NCBI GenBank assembly: GCA_037074705.1
Contig: CM073592.1
Coordinates: 28,554,629 to 28,618,628 of the forward strand
From: Zhengitettix transpicula
Taxonomy: Eukaryota; Arthropoda; Insecta; Orthoptera; Tetrigidae
Direction: 5' to 3'
Length of the DNA stretch: 64,000 bases
The notes under the pieces are model-generated. The model worked only from the letters and a program-made list of their open reading frames with translations, was not told the origin of the DNA and did not search any database. Below are positions 38,301 to 46,243 of this stretch, in pieces (positions within the stretch are counted from its first letter, which is position 1; the number at the start of each line of letters is the position of its first letter). The translations under genes and the position numbers were made by a program.

Positions 38301-38802
38301 CGTAAGTGATGACGTAAAACGAAGCCGGTTAAGCCAAATCAGTGTGTGTAGCAGTGAATCTGACAGTTCGAGAGTTACTCTGAGAAACTCAACCCCTAAG
38401 CAAGAAGACGACGACACTCAAATCCTGCAGAAATCCGCTAGTGCTGGGATGATAAATGTGGAAGACGGTCCTAGAATCGTGGAGAATGCGAAAACGAACA
38501 GTAAATTTGGCATAGCCAGTATCGCATCTCGATTTAGGAAAGTTAAAATGCGCAAGAATAGAAACGATAGTAATAAAATGAACACGGTGTCAGCCCTATG
38601 CAGACAAAGTTTGTTGGTGGACCTCGGTGAACGTAGTAGAGAAAGAGTAGCGGCGCCGTCGAGTAAGAGCTGCCCGTCGTCTCCAGTTTTGCAGAGACCC
38701 CCCAACGCGTCATCGTCGATTCCCAACGCAACCACAACTAACGAAGACGATTCCCGAACGTCCTGCTGGGTAAAGAAAAAAATATTTGGTCCCAGGTGTT
38801 AA
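14469..38802 (+). CDS. Large multi-exon coiled-coil, serine-rich protein of unrecognised family (5' end not seen)
   Basis: Fifteen exons join in one open frame: 14469-14620, 15197-15361, 15833-15967, 16327-16471, 17561-18110, 19651-19850, 19978-20121, 23949-24156, 28433-28564, 28810-28883, 31894-32003, 32095-32241, 33216-33335, 35625-35736 and 36134-38802. All junctions keep phase, giving about 1,686 residues to the TAA at 38800. The first visible exon starts inside a codon, so earlier exons exist upstream or outside the window. Visible parts in order are: basic segments with two W-x-K-V-K motifs; four 'EW' repeats; an acidic/alanine segment; a coiled coil encoded by 28433-32241; and a serine-rich disordered tail of about 890 residues with repeated K-S-x-S-A-G motifs. 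There is no signal peptide, membrane span or enzyme domain. Low complexity plus coiled coil suggests a cytoskeletal or scaffold protein (inference). Intron 32004-32094 is only 91 bp and has a GC donor. Exon joins are confident; function is unknown. Confidence 0.85.
15197..15361 (+). CDS. Exon with first W-x-K-V-K motif of the large coiled-coil gene
   Basis: Exon of 165 bp, phase 0 at both ends. It encodes TPWGKVKDIIIQTRKDSLKR in a basic context, followed by an acidic end (SDLDSDAL). A related motif, KWTKVKKAFLTARQEDM, is encoded by exon 16327-16471, which ends in phase 1. The two motifs lie about 100 residues apart and share W-[GT]-K-V-K and a following T/R-rich helix-like part, suggesting an internal duplication. 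Donor is CTG|GTGAGA; acceptor is TTTAAAG. Confidence 0.85.
17561..18110 (+). CDS. Exon with three 'EW-R-K' repeats of the large coiled-coil gene
   Basis: Exon of 550 bp and the second largest of the gene, entered in phase 1 after the TTACAG acceptor and left in phase 2 at GAGGCAAG|GTGAGA. It encodes three copies of one short repeat: FHNKLAEWERIKG (from 17665), FRRKMEEWERLKQ (from 17800) and FRKKLNEWQRLKK (from 17872). A fourth, FTRRLYEWEQARG (from 19745), is in the next exon. After the third repeat comes a highly charged helix, KELMWLEKELHKIAREKQR onward, that runs across the splice into the next exon and is a probable coiled coil. The exon is clearly GC-richer than the surrounding introns. 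Confidence 0.88.
18345..18849 (+). repeat. PolyA-tailed ~540-bp retroposon, near full length, sense
   Basis: Begins with the family's 5' hairpin (CTGCGAG ... CTCGCAG) and runs to the 3' end TGTGGCCCTAAAAAAAAA. Lies in the intron between the exons ending at 18110 and starting at 19651. A second, 5'-truncated copy follows directly. Confidence 0.85.
18857..19285 (+). repeat. PolyA-tailed ~540-bp retroposon, 5'-truncated, sense
   Basis: Starts in the element body (TTTTTTGAACTAAGGTTCTC) immediately after the A run of the previous copy and ends near CATGTACCATGTGACTTA. More diverged than the previous copy and without a clean A tail. The head-to-tail pair suggests insertion of one copy at the A tail of another. 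Confidence 0.8.
21032..21384 (-). repeat. PolyA-tailed ~540-bp retroposon, truncated, antisense
   Basis: Starts with a T run and AGGGCAATAGGCTACATGAG, the reverse complement of the family's 3' end. Breaks off after ACTCTTGCCGT (21384), a few dozen bases before a (TA)n(GA)n microsatellite. Lies in the 3.8-kb intron 20122-23948. Confidence 0.85.
21410..21481. repeat. (TA)n followed by (GA)n microsatellite
   Basis: About 20 TA units run directly into about 15 GA units. It abuts the broken end of a retroposon. Confidence 0.9.
22220..22241. repeat. (AT)n microsatellite flanking rRNA fragment
   Basis: AT run that directly joins the interior break of the 18S rRNA fragment at 22242. Another short TA run lies on the other side, near 22446-22462. 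Confidence 0.85.
22242..22431 (-). rRNA. Partial 18S rRNA sequence (5' ~190 bases), displaced fragment
   Basis: On the minus strand this reads as the start of eukaryotic 18S rRNA: CCTGGTTGATCCTGCCAGTA, then CATATGCTTGTCTCAAAGAT, then GTTACTTGGATAACTGTGGT and ACAGAGTCCCGACCAG. It begins with the true 5' end of the mature RNA, apart from TCCCTGG in place of the usual TACCTGG. It stops after about 190 bases at an AT microsatellite. Small differences, such as GTGCAAGCCACATT, from the usual sequence suggest it no longer evolves with the rDNA array. It lies inside an intron of the large gene and cannot make a functional rRNA. Confidence 0.92.
22872..22922. repeat. 17-bp tandem repeat, three units
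   Basis: Three units of TTCACAGA[TC]TCTAATTA in direct tandem, the first with T and the next two with C at the variable site. Confidence 0.85.
23348..23387. repeat. (TA)n microsatellite
   Basis: Uninterrupted TA run of about 20 units in the intron before the exon at 23949. Confidence 0.9.
24870..25470 (-). pseudogene. Jockey-like LINE remnant, 3' part of reverse transcriptase
   Basis: Minus-strand pieces in different phases match the order in Jockey-clade elements. First is QLLYTSDLQTTDTIIGTFFD (the region of the FADD catalytic box, here FFDD). Then VSLNSVTIPKSNILRYIGMN with LGKRLQ. Last is a C-terminal piece, MTDAPRYVAKALVITWNEDV followed by KERIIKHYGKIEIH. Frameshifts and internal loss make it non-functional. 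Lies in the 4.3-kb intron 24157-28432. Confidence 0.8.
25471..27655. other. Intron interior, nothing recognised
   Basis: Part of the intron between the exons ending at 24156 and starting at 28433. Short accidental open frames and a small GT run near 27570 are all that stand out. Confidence 0.45.
27658..28225 (+). repeat. PolyA-tailed ~540-bp retroposon, full length, sense
   Basis: Starts with two successive hairpin-forming blocks (GCGAGGG.TATTCTCTCGCAG, twice) and ends with TAGCCTGTTGCCCT plus a run of 19 A. The doubled 5' block is unlike the other copies. Because it lies in sense in the intron 24157-28432, its A tail is on the coding strand. Confidence 0.88.
28884..30155. other. Intron interior, nothing recognised
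   Basis: AT-rich intronic DNA between the exon ending at 28883 and the retroposon at 30171, with several A and T runs. No repeat match seen inside the window. Confidence 0.45.
30156..30723 (-). repeat. PolyA-tailed ~540-bp retroposon, full length, with 15-bp target-site duplication
   Basis: The element (30171-30708, 538 bp) is in antisense orientation: a T run, AGGGCAATAGGCTACA, the body, and the 5' hairpin CCTGCGAGA/TCTCGCAGG at its far end. The 15 bases CATGGAAGGTATTCA occur directly on both sides (30156-30170 and 30709-30723). A perfect duplication next to a poly(A) tail shows target-primed insertion by a LINE machinery. No promoter box or tRNA-like head is recognised, and open frames on both strands are short. 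Confidence 0.93.
30824..31203 (-). repeat. PolyA-tailed ~540-bp retroposon, truncated and diverged, antisense
   Basis: Begins AACAGGCTACATAAGGGCAA and ends near CAAAATAGGCCGAGGTG, so the 5' part is missing. More diverged than its neighbour only about 100 bases away. Confidence 0.82.
31280..31660. repeat. Penelope-like 3' segments in head-to-head inverted arrangement
   Basis: On the minus side (31486 down to about 31290) lies CTGACGA, then GGAACAAGGATCCCAGAAACG and a tail containing TGTCTGTACTGGCTATC. On the plus side (from 31559) lies CCGATGA, then GGGACAAGGATCCCAGAAACG and TGTCTGTATTGGCTATC. Both match the 3' end of the Penelope-like remnant at 12690-12840. About 70 bases separate the arms. 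On the plus arm GGGA and TCCC can pair as the stem between the CUGANGA-like and GAAA boxes. Confidence 0.65.
32242..33215. other. Intron interior, nothing recognised
   Basis: Intron between the exons ending at 32241 and starting at 33216. No repeat or conserved segment recognised. Confidence 0.5.
33743..34074 (-). repeat. PolyA-tailed ~540-bp retroposon, truncated, antisense
   Basis: Starts with a T run and AGGGCAAAGGGCTACCTGAG and stops near TTCAGGAGGCTTCC. Immediately followed by another partial copy. Confidence 0.83.
34078..34199. repeat. Fold-back fragment of the ~540-bp retroposon
   Basis: Begins TTTTTTAGGGCAACAG in antisense and, after about 95 bases of element, ends CTGTTGCCCTAAAAAAA in sense. 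Its two ends are therefore inverted copies of the same 3' terminus. It may come from twin-primed insertion or from a deletion between two opposed copies. Confidence 0.75.
34200..35064. other. Intron interior, nothing recognised
   Basis: AT-rich intronic sequence between repeats, with no coding or repeat match. Confidence 0.45.
35065..35190 (+). repeat. tRNA-like SINE, second type
   Basis: An A-box-like GGTAGCTCAAGTGCATAG and, about 35 bases on, a B-box-like stretch (TTTTGATTCCCACTCC) give a tRNA-like head, followed by a short body with an AT-rich tail. The body differs from the SINE at 2278-2429, so it is a different family. No clear target-site duplication was found. Confidence 0.6.
35819..35955. 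repeat. Short inverted-repeat element related to the Penelope-like 3' segment
   Basis: The left end has GCCAAATACAGACATAA and the right end has TTATGTCTGTATTTGG, a near-perfect inverted pair about 100 bases apart. The minus strand carries CTGAAGA (35876 down), then GGTACAAGG and CCAGAAACG, the third version of the hammerhead-like segment seen at 12719 and 31486. It sits in the short intron 35737-36133. Confidence 0.65.
36134..38802 (+). CDS. Terminal exon of the large coiled-coil gene, serine-rich disordered tail
   Basis: One exon of 2,669 bp follows the acceptor TTTTTCCAG and ends at TAA (38800-38802). It encodes about 890 residues rich in Ser, Asn, Asp, Glu and Lys with little predicted fold. 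Islands that look conserved are: MKTPPAWMLRRSRSQSSSP; DFLKMVSKETAPSIRMMIAK; RTQMEKYQEEVRRALEQ, a short helix; three K-S-[AS]-S-A-G motifs (near 37833, 37939 and 38431); and SRLRALRLKRAKEEFLTRG. Variant poly(A) signals ATTAAA follow near 38935 and 38996. Open frames on the opposite strand across this exon are shadows. Confidence 0.9.
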
Positions 38803-39239
38803 AAGACTGAAACTAAGAGTTTGTTTTGTTGGTAGCCAACAACCATAACGTTGCAACTCACACCTTCAAAGTGTATTTCGAAGGGACACAATGTTACGAG
38901 TGAATATGCTAAGTTATAAAGTTCGATCGGAAATTAAAACTAATATATTTAATCTCACTTGTTCCCATGTAAACCAGAACTGTGTAAATTATGTTATTAA
39001 ATTTTTCATACCATATTGTAATAAGTCTTTTATTTGAAACTTGCTGGTTGTCCGTGAACTTATCATCAACCTGAAAGTATTTAGTTCTATTTTAATCTTA
39101 AGTCAATAAGTGATTTAACCTAAATCTAACTGTTCCTTGTTCCGTACTTACTTTCGACCGATAGTGCATTAACTGAACAGCTATAAAATACATTGAATTT
39201 TATTGCATCAATCCCAACAAACATACCTCCGAATTTCTT
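38803..39239. other. 3' untranslated and downstream sequence of the large gene
   Basis: AT-rich, with ATTAAA poly(A)-signal variants near 38935 and 38996. No canonical AATAAA close to the stop codon. Nothing else recognised. Confidence 0.45.
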
Positions 39240-39655
39240 ATACTCCTTGAGAGTTGGAGGATATAATTGTCCCTCAGTCTTCAGACATTACGAAAGATTA
39301 AATTGATGAAATTCTTTGCTAGAACGTAAACATCATATTGGACTTAACTAATATGGCACGAAAATTAACTTACATTTTCCGCAAGGATCGTAAAGTATTC
39401 GTATAGGTTTTTTTTATTGTCATTTTATGGAGTATTTATGGATAAAATTATACTTTTTATTCAATGAAAATATTTCTGCTTCATTTCATTACAGAAAAAG
39501 GAACTATTCCTTTTGTTCGTCGCGTAGTAACGTCTCTCTGTCTCTCTCTCTCTCTGTCCAGTGAAGTCAGTAATTTAACACAAAATTATCACGTTTTATC
39601 AATTATAATTCTTCTCACATTTATGTTAGGGGTAACTCATACAGATTATTAATGC
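39240..39655 (+). repeat. Unclassified interspersed repeat, copy B
   Basis: Shares with 13480-14073 the blocks ATAATTGTC.CTCAGTCTTCA, AAATTAACTTACATTTTCCG and TTTTGTTCGTCGCGTAGTAA in the same order. The 5' start seen in copy A is missing here. Confidence 0.7.
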
Positions 39656-39796
39656 TATATAATATTAAGAGAATATAAGTACACAAAGTTATTCATTCCA
39701 TCGCTGCATTACAAAGTAAACAAATGCAACATAATCGTCAAAATATTACGAGTTTAAATCCTCAAAATAGATCAAAATTATTTTAAAGTACAGCAT

Positions 39797-40361
39797 TCAA
39801 AACGTTAGATTTTTTTTTTTAGGGCAACAGGCTACATGAGGGTGATCCACATTGGGCAACTCCCCTTTAATAGCATAGGAAGGGATTAGAAAGGGGGGAT
39901 GCGGAAGGGTAGAGGAAGGTAGCCAAGGGTTAACTAGGGCCCCCGGGCTATGGTTTAAGGATCCTACCCGGCATTCGCCTAAAGAAATGCAGGGAAAACC
40001 CTAGAAAAACCTGCATCGGGTAGGTCGGGCATTGGGTACTTGTCCCACGCCCTTCCGATAGCGGGAGAGGAGTTTGCTGTGGGGACGCAGCATTCCCTTC
40101 TCCGTGCCTCGACCAGTTTAGGAGGCAGCTGGCCGACTATTCCAATAGGAATAGAGGACAACTCTTGCCGTATGCCCAAGGTCTGCGACCCCGGAACATA
40201 CACCTCTCAAAACAGACCGAGGTGCCTCGGCATGTGGGAACCATAGTTCAAAAAAAACCAGAGAGATGTGAGAGCATCCCCAAAGGTAGCCCCCGCCAGA
40301 GCTCTCTGGGAAGGTTCACCTGCGAGAAATCCTCTCGCAGGCTTTGTCTCAAAACGTTAGA
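39797..40361 (-). repeat. PolyA-tailed ~540-bp retroposon, full length, with 13-bp target-site duplication
   Basis: The element (39810-40348) is antisense, with a T run, AGGGCAACAGGCTACATGAG, the full body and the terminal hairpin near 40318-40341. TCAAAACGTTAGA is found at 39797-39809 and again at 40349-40361. It lies between the large gene and the Drp1-like gene. Low divergence suggests a young copy. Confidence 0.93.
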
Positions 40362-40379
40362 AAAAGTTATTTACTTTTG

Positions 40380-41460
40380 TAACGATCATTTTTAGTTTAG
40401 GTTGTGAGACCGGCCGTGTCACGGTGGCTTAGAGTTGCTGGGCGACTTGACAACGTGGTCAGTGTCCTATAATAATATTCGGGGGTGGACCCTCGCGTCC
40501 CTTGGAGAGAGAACAGCAGATGTGGTTGAGGGTGTAAGGAAGAGACACTGCGGACAACCCGGGGGACTTGTAGATAGCTTGGCGAGTTGTCTTAGACAAT
40601 AAAAACTTGCAATCCTGTCCACGTGTCTGAGGTATCCGGAAGGGAACCCGGAAATATTTCGCCCAAAGGTGAAGCCGTGACTTCCTGACCACGAATGAAT
40701 CCAAGTCGCCTGTAAGGTCAACACCAGAGCAGCGGAAGCCATCGTGACGCGAGGGTACAGACGTCAAGGAAGTTTAAGTTATAAATATATAAAAGAAAAA
40801 TTTAAATCATGCGATTTCGTGCCACTGGATGTCAATAGCCCCTGGATTAAGTCATGACAATTTATTTAAAATTCTAAAGAAAAACATAGAGATATATTTA
40901 TATCAGGAATTAAGTTTATTTTATTCCACCTTATCCCTTCAGTCAATTAATTCAAGTTGATGTGTGGTACACTTTACTATTACGCTCCTTACTGACATAT
41001 GGATTGATTTTTCTGCGGTAATTGTTTAGGAAGCCAGTAAAGCTCAAGTCTCTAAAAGAGTGTACTTAGACTGATTAACCACGAACATCATTCAGCGTAG
41101 TCGTGAAAACTTATACTTTCTTACTCTCAGATGTCAGTGCGAATAATCGTGTCAGTAACGCTGTTTGCGGTCAATTCAAATTTACACAACAACAATGAAA
41201 CTGATTAAATTCCGTTAATTACATAGAAATGAGCCCGTTATAAATTTAATATTGTATTTTATAAACTCCCTACATTACCAATCCTGAACAAGCATTGCTC
41301 TTTCGTGCAACAACGCTGTAGTAGTGTGAACGACTGCCACCAGAGGCTCTGTGACATTAAAGTGATGATAAGACCAGCTATCGTAACTTATTGAGTCAGT
41401 GTGTAAGTAACCTCGGAGCAGTGCACTTGTTCTGCTGTCTGCGCGTAACGCCTACTCGCT
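40380..41460. other. Upstream region of the Drp1-like gene, partly GC-richer
   Basis: The part 40400-40760 is clearly GC-richer than its surroundings and has two overlapping minus-strand open frames of about 100 codons without recognisable similarity; it may be an old repeat. From 40780 to 41460 the DNA is AT-rich and should contain the promoter and 5' leader of the Drp1-like gene, but no TATA box or initiator can be fixed with confidence. Confidence 0.4.
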
Positions 41461-41467
41461 GTAAAAC

Positions 41468-43330
41468 ATGGAAGCATTGATTCCGGTTATAAATAAATTA
41501 CAAGACGTTTTCAACACAATTGGCTGCGATGGTATTCAGCTGCCGCAGATTGTCGTCGTCGGAACTCAGAGTTCTGGCAAGAGTTCCGTGTTGGAGAACA
41601 TCGTCGGCCGTTCCTTTCTGCCCAGAGGAACGGGGATCGTCACCCGGACGCCGCTGGTGCTGCAGTTGGTCCACAGCCCCAAAGAGCCTGGACCACATCG
41701 TCGCGAAGATGACGGAACGTTGAAGGTGGACGAGTACGGAGTCTTCCTTCACTCGAAGAGAATCTTCACCGACTTCGAGGAGATCAGGGGCGAAATTGAG
41801 AGCCAGACCGATAGGATAACGGGAACCAATAAAGGTATCAGTCAGGAAGTGATCTCGCTGAAGATATATTCACCCACAGTTGTGAATTTGACTTTGGTAG
41901 ATTTGCCCGGCCTCACTAAAGTTCCTGTCGGCGATCAGCCTAAAGACATCGAAACTCAAATTCGGAAGTTAGTGTTGAAGTACATCGAGAACCCGAATTC
42001 CATCATCATGGCCGTGGTGACTGCGAACACGGACATGGCGACGAACGAAAGCTTGAAACTCGCCAAGGATTGCGACCCGAAGGGCGACAGAACTCTGGCG
42101 GTGGTCACCAAGTTGGATTTGATGGACGCCGGCACCGACGCCACGGAAATCCTCTGCGGACGAGTGATTCCCGTCAAGCTGGGGATCATCGGAGTTATCA
42201 ACAGGTCACAAAAAGACATAGTCGACAATAAACCGATAACTGAAGCACTGAAGGACGAGTCTGCATTCTTACACAAGAAATATCCATCTCTGGCTGACTG
42301 CAACGGAACGCCATATCTCACGAAGATGTTAAACAAACGCCTTATGAAACACATAAAAAATTGCCTGCCCGATCTCAAGAAACGTGTACAATTAATGAGC
42401 TCCAAGTACCAGGCTCATCTTAAGTCGTACGGTGACGACAGCGCAGACAAGAACGAAACGTTACTGAAATTTATCACAGAATTTTCAGCAGCGTACAGCT
42501 CCACAATCGCAGGATCTGTAGCGAACTTGAGAAGCAAGACGCTTGTTGGTGGAGCTCGCATTTGCTACATATTCCACGAAACTTTCAAGGCTGCGATAAA
42601 TAACATCGATCCTCTGTTTGACCTGGAGCGGGAGGACATTTTAACGCTGATGCGCAATGCTACTGGCCCGAGACCCGCCCTCTTCATCCCTGAGTTGGCC
42701 TTCGAGCTGTTGGTGAAAGAACAAATTCAACGCCTGGAAGAGCCGTCACTTCACTGTGCAGAGCTTGTCCACGAGGAAATGAAACTGATGCTTGACCGCT
42801 GCTGCTCAGACAGGGAACCCTTTCTGCAGAGATTCCCAGCCCTGCGTGAAAAAGTAATGGAATTGGTTGCAAAGTTATTTAATAAGCGAATGGAATCAGT
42901 AAATTATTTGATTCAGAATCTGATTGCAATTGAGTTAGCTTACATAAACACGCGTCATCCTTATTTTGAGAAGGAGAAAGCGTTGTTGACTAAAGAAGAA
43001 GAAGATGATGACCAGTACAACCACAGCATGTCGGAGTCTGAGAATAAAGATTGTGCTATAATAGTAAAGTTGCTGAAATCATATTTCGATACTGTTCGAA
43101 CAAGTATCTGTGATGGAGTCCCGAAGGCCGTAATGCACAATTTGGTGAACTTCGTCAAGGACAACGTACAATCTGAGTTGATAACTAAGTTGTACAAATC
43201 TCCAGACACAGAAACAATCTTCCAAGAGGCCAAACACATCGCACAGAAGCGAGAAGAAAACACGAACTTGCTTAAAGGCCTGCACAAGGCGAGTGTCATC
43301 ATCAACGAAATAAGGGATCTTTCTGTGTAA
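41468..43330 (+). CDS. Intronless dynamin-related GTPase, Drp1/DNM1L-like, short variable domain
   Basis: A 620-residue intact frame in one exon. Dynamin-related proteins assemble on mitochondria and peroxisomes and use GTP to constrict them. The N-terminus MEALIPVINKLQDVFNT is that of Drp1. GTPase motifs are all present: P-loop GTQSSGKSS (32-40, Lys38 and Ser39), switch-I Thr59, DLPG (145-148), TKLD (214-217) and NRSQ (245-248). Middle/stalk sequence includes GGARICYIFHETF and ATGPRPALF. The GTPase effector part fills residues 529-620 (IVKLLKSYFDTVR to VIINEIRDLSV). The variable domain, about 100 or more residues in Drp1, is here only about 28 acidic/lysine-rich residues (501-528). Animal Drp1 genes normally have many introns, so this is probably a retrogene paralogue rather than the parent gene. 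The start codon is chosen because it matches the family start exactly. A poly(A) signal AATAAA lies at 44123-44128. No frameshift or missing catalytic residue is seen. Confidence 0.95.
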   Translation: MEALIPVINKLQDVFNTIGCDGIQLPQIVVVGTQSSGKSSVLENIVGRSFLPRGTGIVTRTPLVLQLVHSPKEPGPHRREDDGTLKVDEYGVFLHSKRIFTDFEEIRGEIESQTDRITGTNKGISQEVISLKIYSPTVVNLTLVDLPGLTKVPVGDQPKDIETQIRKLVLKYIENPNSIIMAVVTANTDMATNESLKLAKDCDPKGDRTLAVVTKLDLMDAGTDATEILCGRVIPVKLGIIGVINRSQKDIVDNKPITEALKDESAFLHKKYPSLADCNGTPYLTKMLNKRLMKHIKNCLPDLKKRVQLMSSKYQAHLKSYGDDSADKNETLLKFITEFSAAYSSTIAGSVANLRSKTLVGGARICYIFHETFKAAINNIDPLFDLEREDILTLMRNATGPRPALFIPELAFELLVKEQIQRLEEPSLHCAELVHEEMKLMLDRCCSDREPFLQRFPALREKVMELVAKLFNKRMESVNYLIQNLIAIELAYINTRHPYFEKEKALLTKEEEDDDQYNHSMSESENKDCAIIVKLLKSYFDTVRTSICDGVPKAVMHNLVNFVKDNVQSELITKLYKSPDTETIFQEAKHIAQKREENTNLLKGLHKASVIINEIRDLSV

Positions 43331-44160
43331 AAGAGAAGACAGGCTTTGGTTTCTTATAGTTATATTCTCAGTGGATTTTTTTTTCATAATTGTGTGTTCA
43401 TCCTAATGTAGTTATAATTACTCTAACAAACAAATTATAGATTAACATTCAATAATTTAATTGCACATTTAAAGTTCTTGAGATATCTGAGAGTTTGTCA
43501 TTAGGTTTCTTCTTATCATTAATAAGTCCAGATCCTCAGATTTTGAATTATTTCAATGGGTTCCTGTTTTGATTCATTCTCATCTTTTAATTATTGTTAA
43601 AGTACTCAAATTGTATTAGTATTCTTGCTTTGAATTTTACAATTTAATTATAAATTTCACATTCATGAATAATTATTTTATAAGATTTCTGTTTATAATT
43701 TAATAATTTGCGATTTACAGATTATTGAATCACTTTGAAGTCTCAACTATCTTGATTAACTCTTTAGAATTTAATAGTTACTATAAAAGCTTAACAGTTA
43801 TTAGTTATTTTAAAATACAATGGGTCTTCAATTTTTTGAATTTAACAAGTCAGTAGTAAATTTTATATTTTTGAATTGTATAAAAACTTTGATTTTCATA
43901 AATTTTTGGTTTGAATTTTAATTTATTTTTAACCTTGGGGGTGAGAAGTTTGATGATTTGTTTAAACTTTAACTCACTTTTACTTTAAGGCCAAGGTAAT
44001 AAATTCAAATAATTATATTTGCATATTTTCGGTTAAACTTGACAGGATTTATGAACATTGATACAGGATTTTACTTTGTTTCTTTATGTATCTGAATTTG
44101 AATTTTTTTCCTCCATGTGATCAATAAAATATTACAAAATTTGTTTACTTGTTAAGTTTT
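43331..44160 (+). other. Likely 3' untranslated region of the Drp1-like gene
   Basis: AT-rich sequence from the stop to a canonical AATAAA at 44123-44128. No A-rich tract typical of a fresh retrocopy and no flanking duplication was found, so the retroposition, if it occurred, is old. Confidence 0.5.
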
Positions 44161-44423
44161 ATTTGGTTGGTATACTTTTCCATATTCGCGACGTCCCAAA
44201 GTATCCCTTATAAACTTGCTGAGATTGATTGATCAACAGACGTGCACAGTAATTACCGTTACATTATATACGTAATAACTTGACGATTTATACTTCCATC
44301 GGCAAATGTACCAATGGTAGTGTTATACCCTCTCTGAGCTTGAGTGTTGCTGATACTGTTGTGATCTCAGCAGGTTCTCGAGTCGCTGATCTCAGTCGCA
44401 GCTTCTTCAGCGTTATAGAAGAG

Positions 44424-44790
44424 CTTTGGCGGAGGCTACCTTTGGGGATGCCTTCACAAGTCTCTGGTTTTTGGAACTAAGGTTCCCACATGCCGAGGCA
44501 CCTCGGCCTGTTCTGAGAGGTGTATGTTCCGGGGTCACAGACCTTGGGCATACGGTAAGAGTTGTTCTGTTCCCATTGGATCAGTCGGCCAACTGCCTCC
44601 TAAACTGGTCGAGGCACGGAGAAGGGATTGCTGCGTCCCCACGGCAAACTCCTCTCCCGCTATCGGAAGGGCGTGGGACAAGTACCCAATGCCCGACCTA
44701 CCTGATGCAGGTTTTCTAGGGTTTACCCTGCATCACCTTTAGGAGAATTGCAGGGTATGATCCCTAAACCATAGCCCGGGGGCCCTAGAA
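44424..44790 (+). repeat. PolyA-tailed ~540-bp retroposon, both ends truncated, sense
   Basis: Starts in the body (GGCGGAGGCTACCTTTGGGG) and stops at CCCGGGGGCCCTAGAATATT, before the A tail. It abuts copy C of another repeat, suggesting one inserted into or recombined with the other. Confidence 0.83.
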
Positions 44791-44794
44791 TATT

Positions 44795-45200
44795 TCCAAA
44801 TTAACTTTGCGCAAGGATGGTAAAGTATTTCGTATTGTTTTTTATTACTATTTGATGGAGTATTACTGAAAAAAATTTACTTTTTATTCAATCAAACTAT
44901 TTCTGCTTTATTTCATTACGAAATACAGAACTATATTTTTTTGATGCGTCAATGTCTAAGAAAATTTATGACGTCATCGTCTCGCGAAGTAATTTAACAC
45001 TAATTCGTAACTTATTTCAATTATAATTATTTCCACGTTTATTCGAGGGGTTTCTCACCCCCACAGTAACGGTTCTCGATTTTGGCAGAATATATATACC
45101 AATTTTTGTTGAATTTTGTCCACGCGATAAAATTTGTATAAGGAACATACAAATATACAATCAAACACTCTGCTTTATTTATTAGATTAGATTAGATTAA
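44795..45200 (+). repeat. Unclassified interspersed repeat, copy C
   Basis: Matches the 3' two thirds of 13480-14073 (GCAAGGATGGTAAAGTA, GGTTCTCGATTTTGGCAGAA, CACGCGATAAAATTTGTATA). Ends with TTATTAGATTAGATTAGATT, a short tandem tail. Confidence 0.72.
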
Positions 45201-45959
45201 AATGTTCCTGTAGCCTGCAAACAACATTGAGTAATAAAATGCAGTATACTATTGGGACGAACCATTTACATTCAATAAAAAGTCTAATGGACTACATTAT
45301 AATTTAATTTTTATTTAATGTCTTATGTAATTATATTTTCACGCGTAGGCCTAAAGGTAATCTTTCTAGCCCAATAGCGTGTAATTAATGTGTCAGGTAA
45401 ATTCTAGGACTTCAAGAAATTGGGTATAATTAGTCTCTCGGTTCTTTTCATTTACTCCTTGACGGTATTTTTAATACGTAATTATGAGAAATTTAGTTCC
45501 AACTTGGATATGCATTCATTTAACACAATAAATCAAAATAATTTGCATAAGACTTGGTGAATTGTACAAAAAATGTTGTCAGTTTTTAACAGACTTCTTT
45601 ATGGCATTAAATAATTAAGGAAGAGTCCGGAAAATAATAATATTCTTACATAAAGAACTAATACAATGGTTAAATAGTTATCGTGAACCATTAGTGGTCT
45701 TTAATAATTGAAATATTTTATAATGCAAATAATAATAATTTTATACGCTAAAAGTTTAATATGTACATTAGATACTAAGACAATACTTATACTAATTTAT
45801 AACGTTATTTTTTTGTGCGTAGTTGGTATGAAAAATAAAATAAGAAATTAGATTATTAATTAATAAGAAGAAATTGAAATCGGCGTCGCCATTCGGGACA
45901 GGAGTAAATTCTTAAAAATTTCGGAGGCGTTCGCCTCCTTCTGCAAGAGGAAGAAAATA

Positions 45960-46160
45960 TACTTTGGCATTCCACTGCCACTTCATGGGATGCATTTTCT
46001 TTCTTCCGTGGAAGAAGGCTTAGGCCACCCTTAATTTGAAGAACTTCCTCCTGTCCTAAATGGCGACGTCGAGCTTTAATTTCAGGTAAGCCACCACCGT
46101 TTCTCCCTTTCCTTTCCATACAAATGGTTTTATTATTTTGACAACCTCTCATCCTACACT

Positions 46161-46243
<83 letters not shown>

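Noticed and set aside
36186..38737. Several minus-strand open frames of 96-117 codons
   Set aside because: Shadows of the large terminal exon on the plus strand; no independent similarity or splice support.
40459..40767. Two overlapping ~100-codon minus-strand frames in a GC-richer patch
   Set aside because: No recognisable protein, no start or splice context, and the patch looks like an old repeat; kept only as a note in the regional entry.
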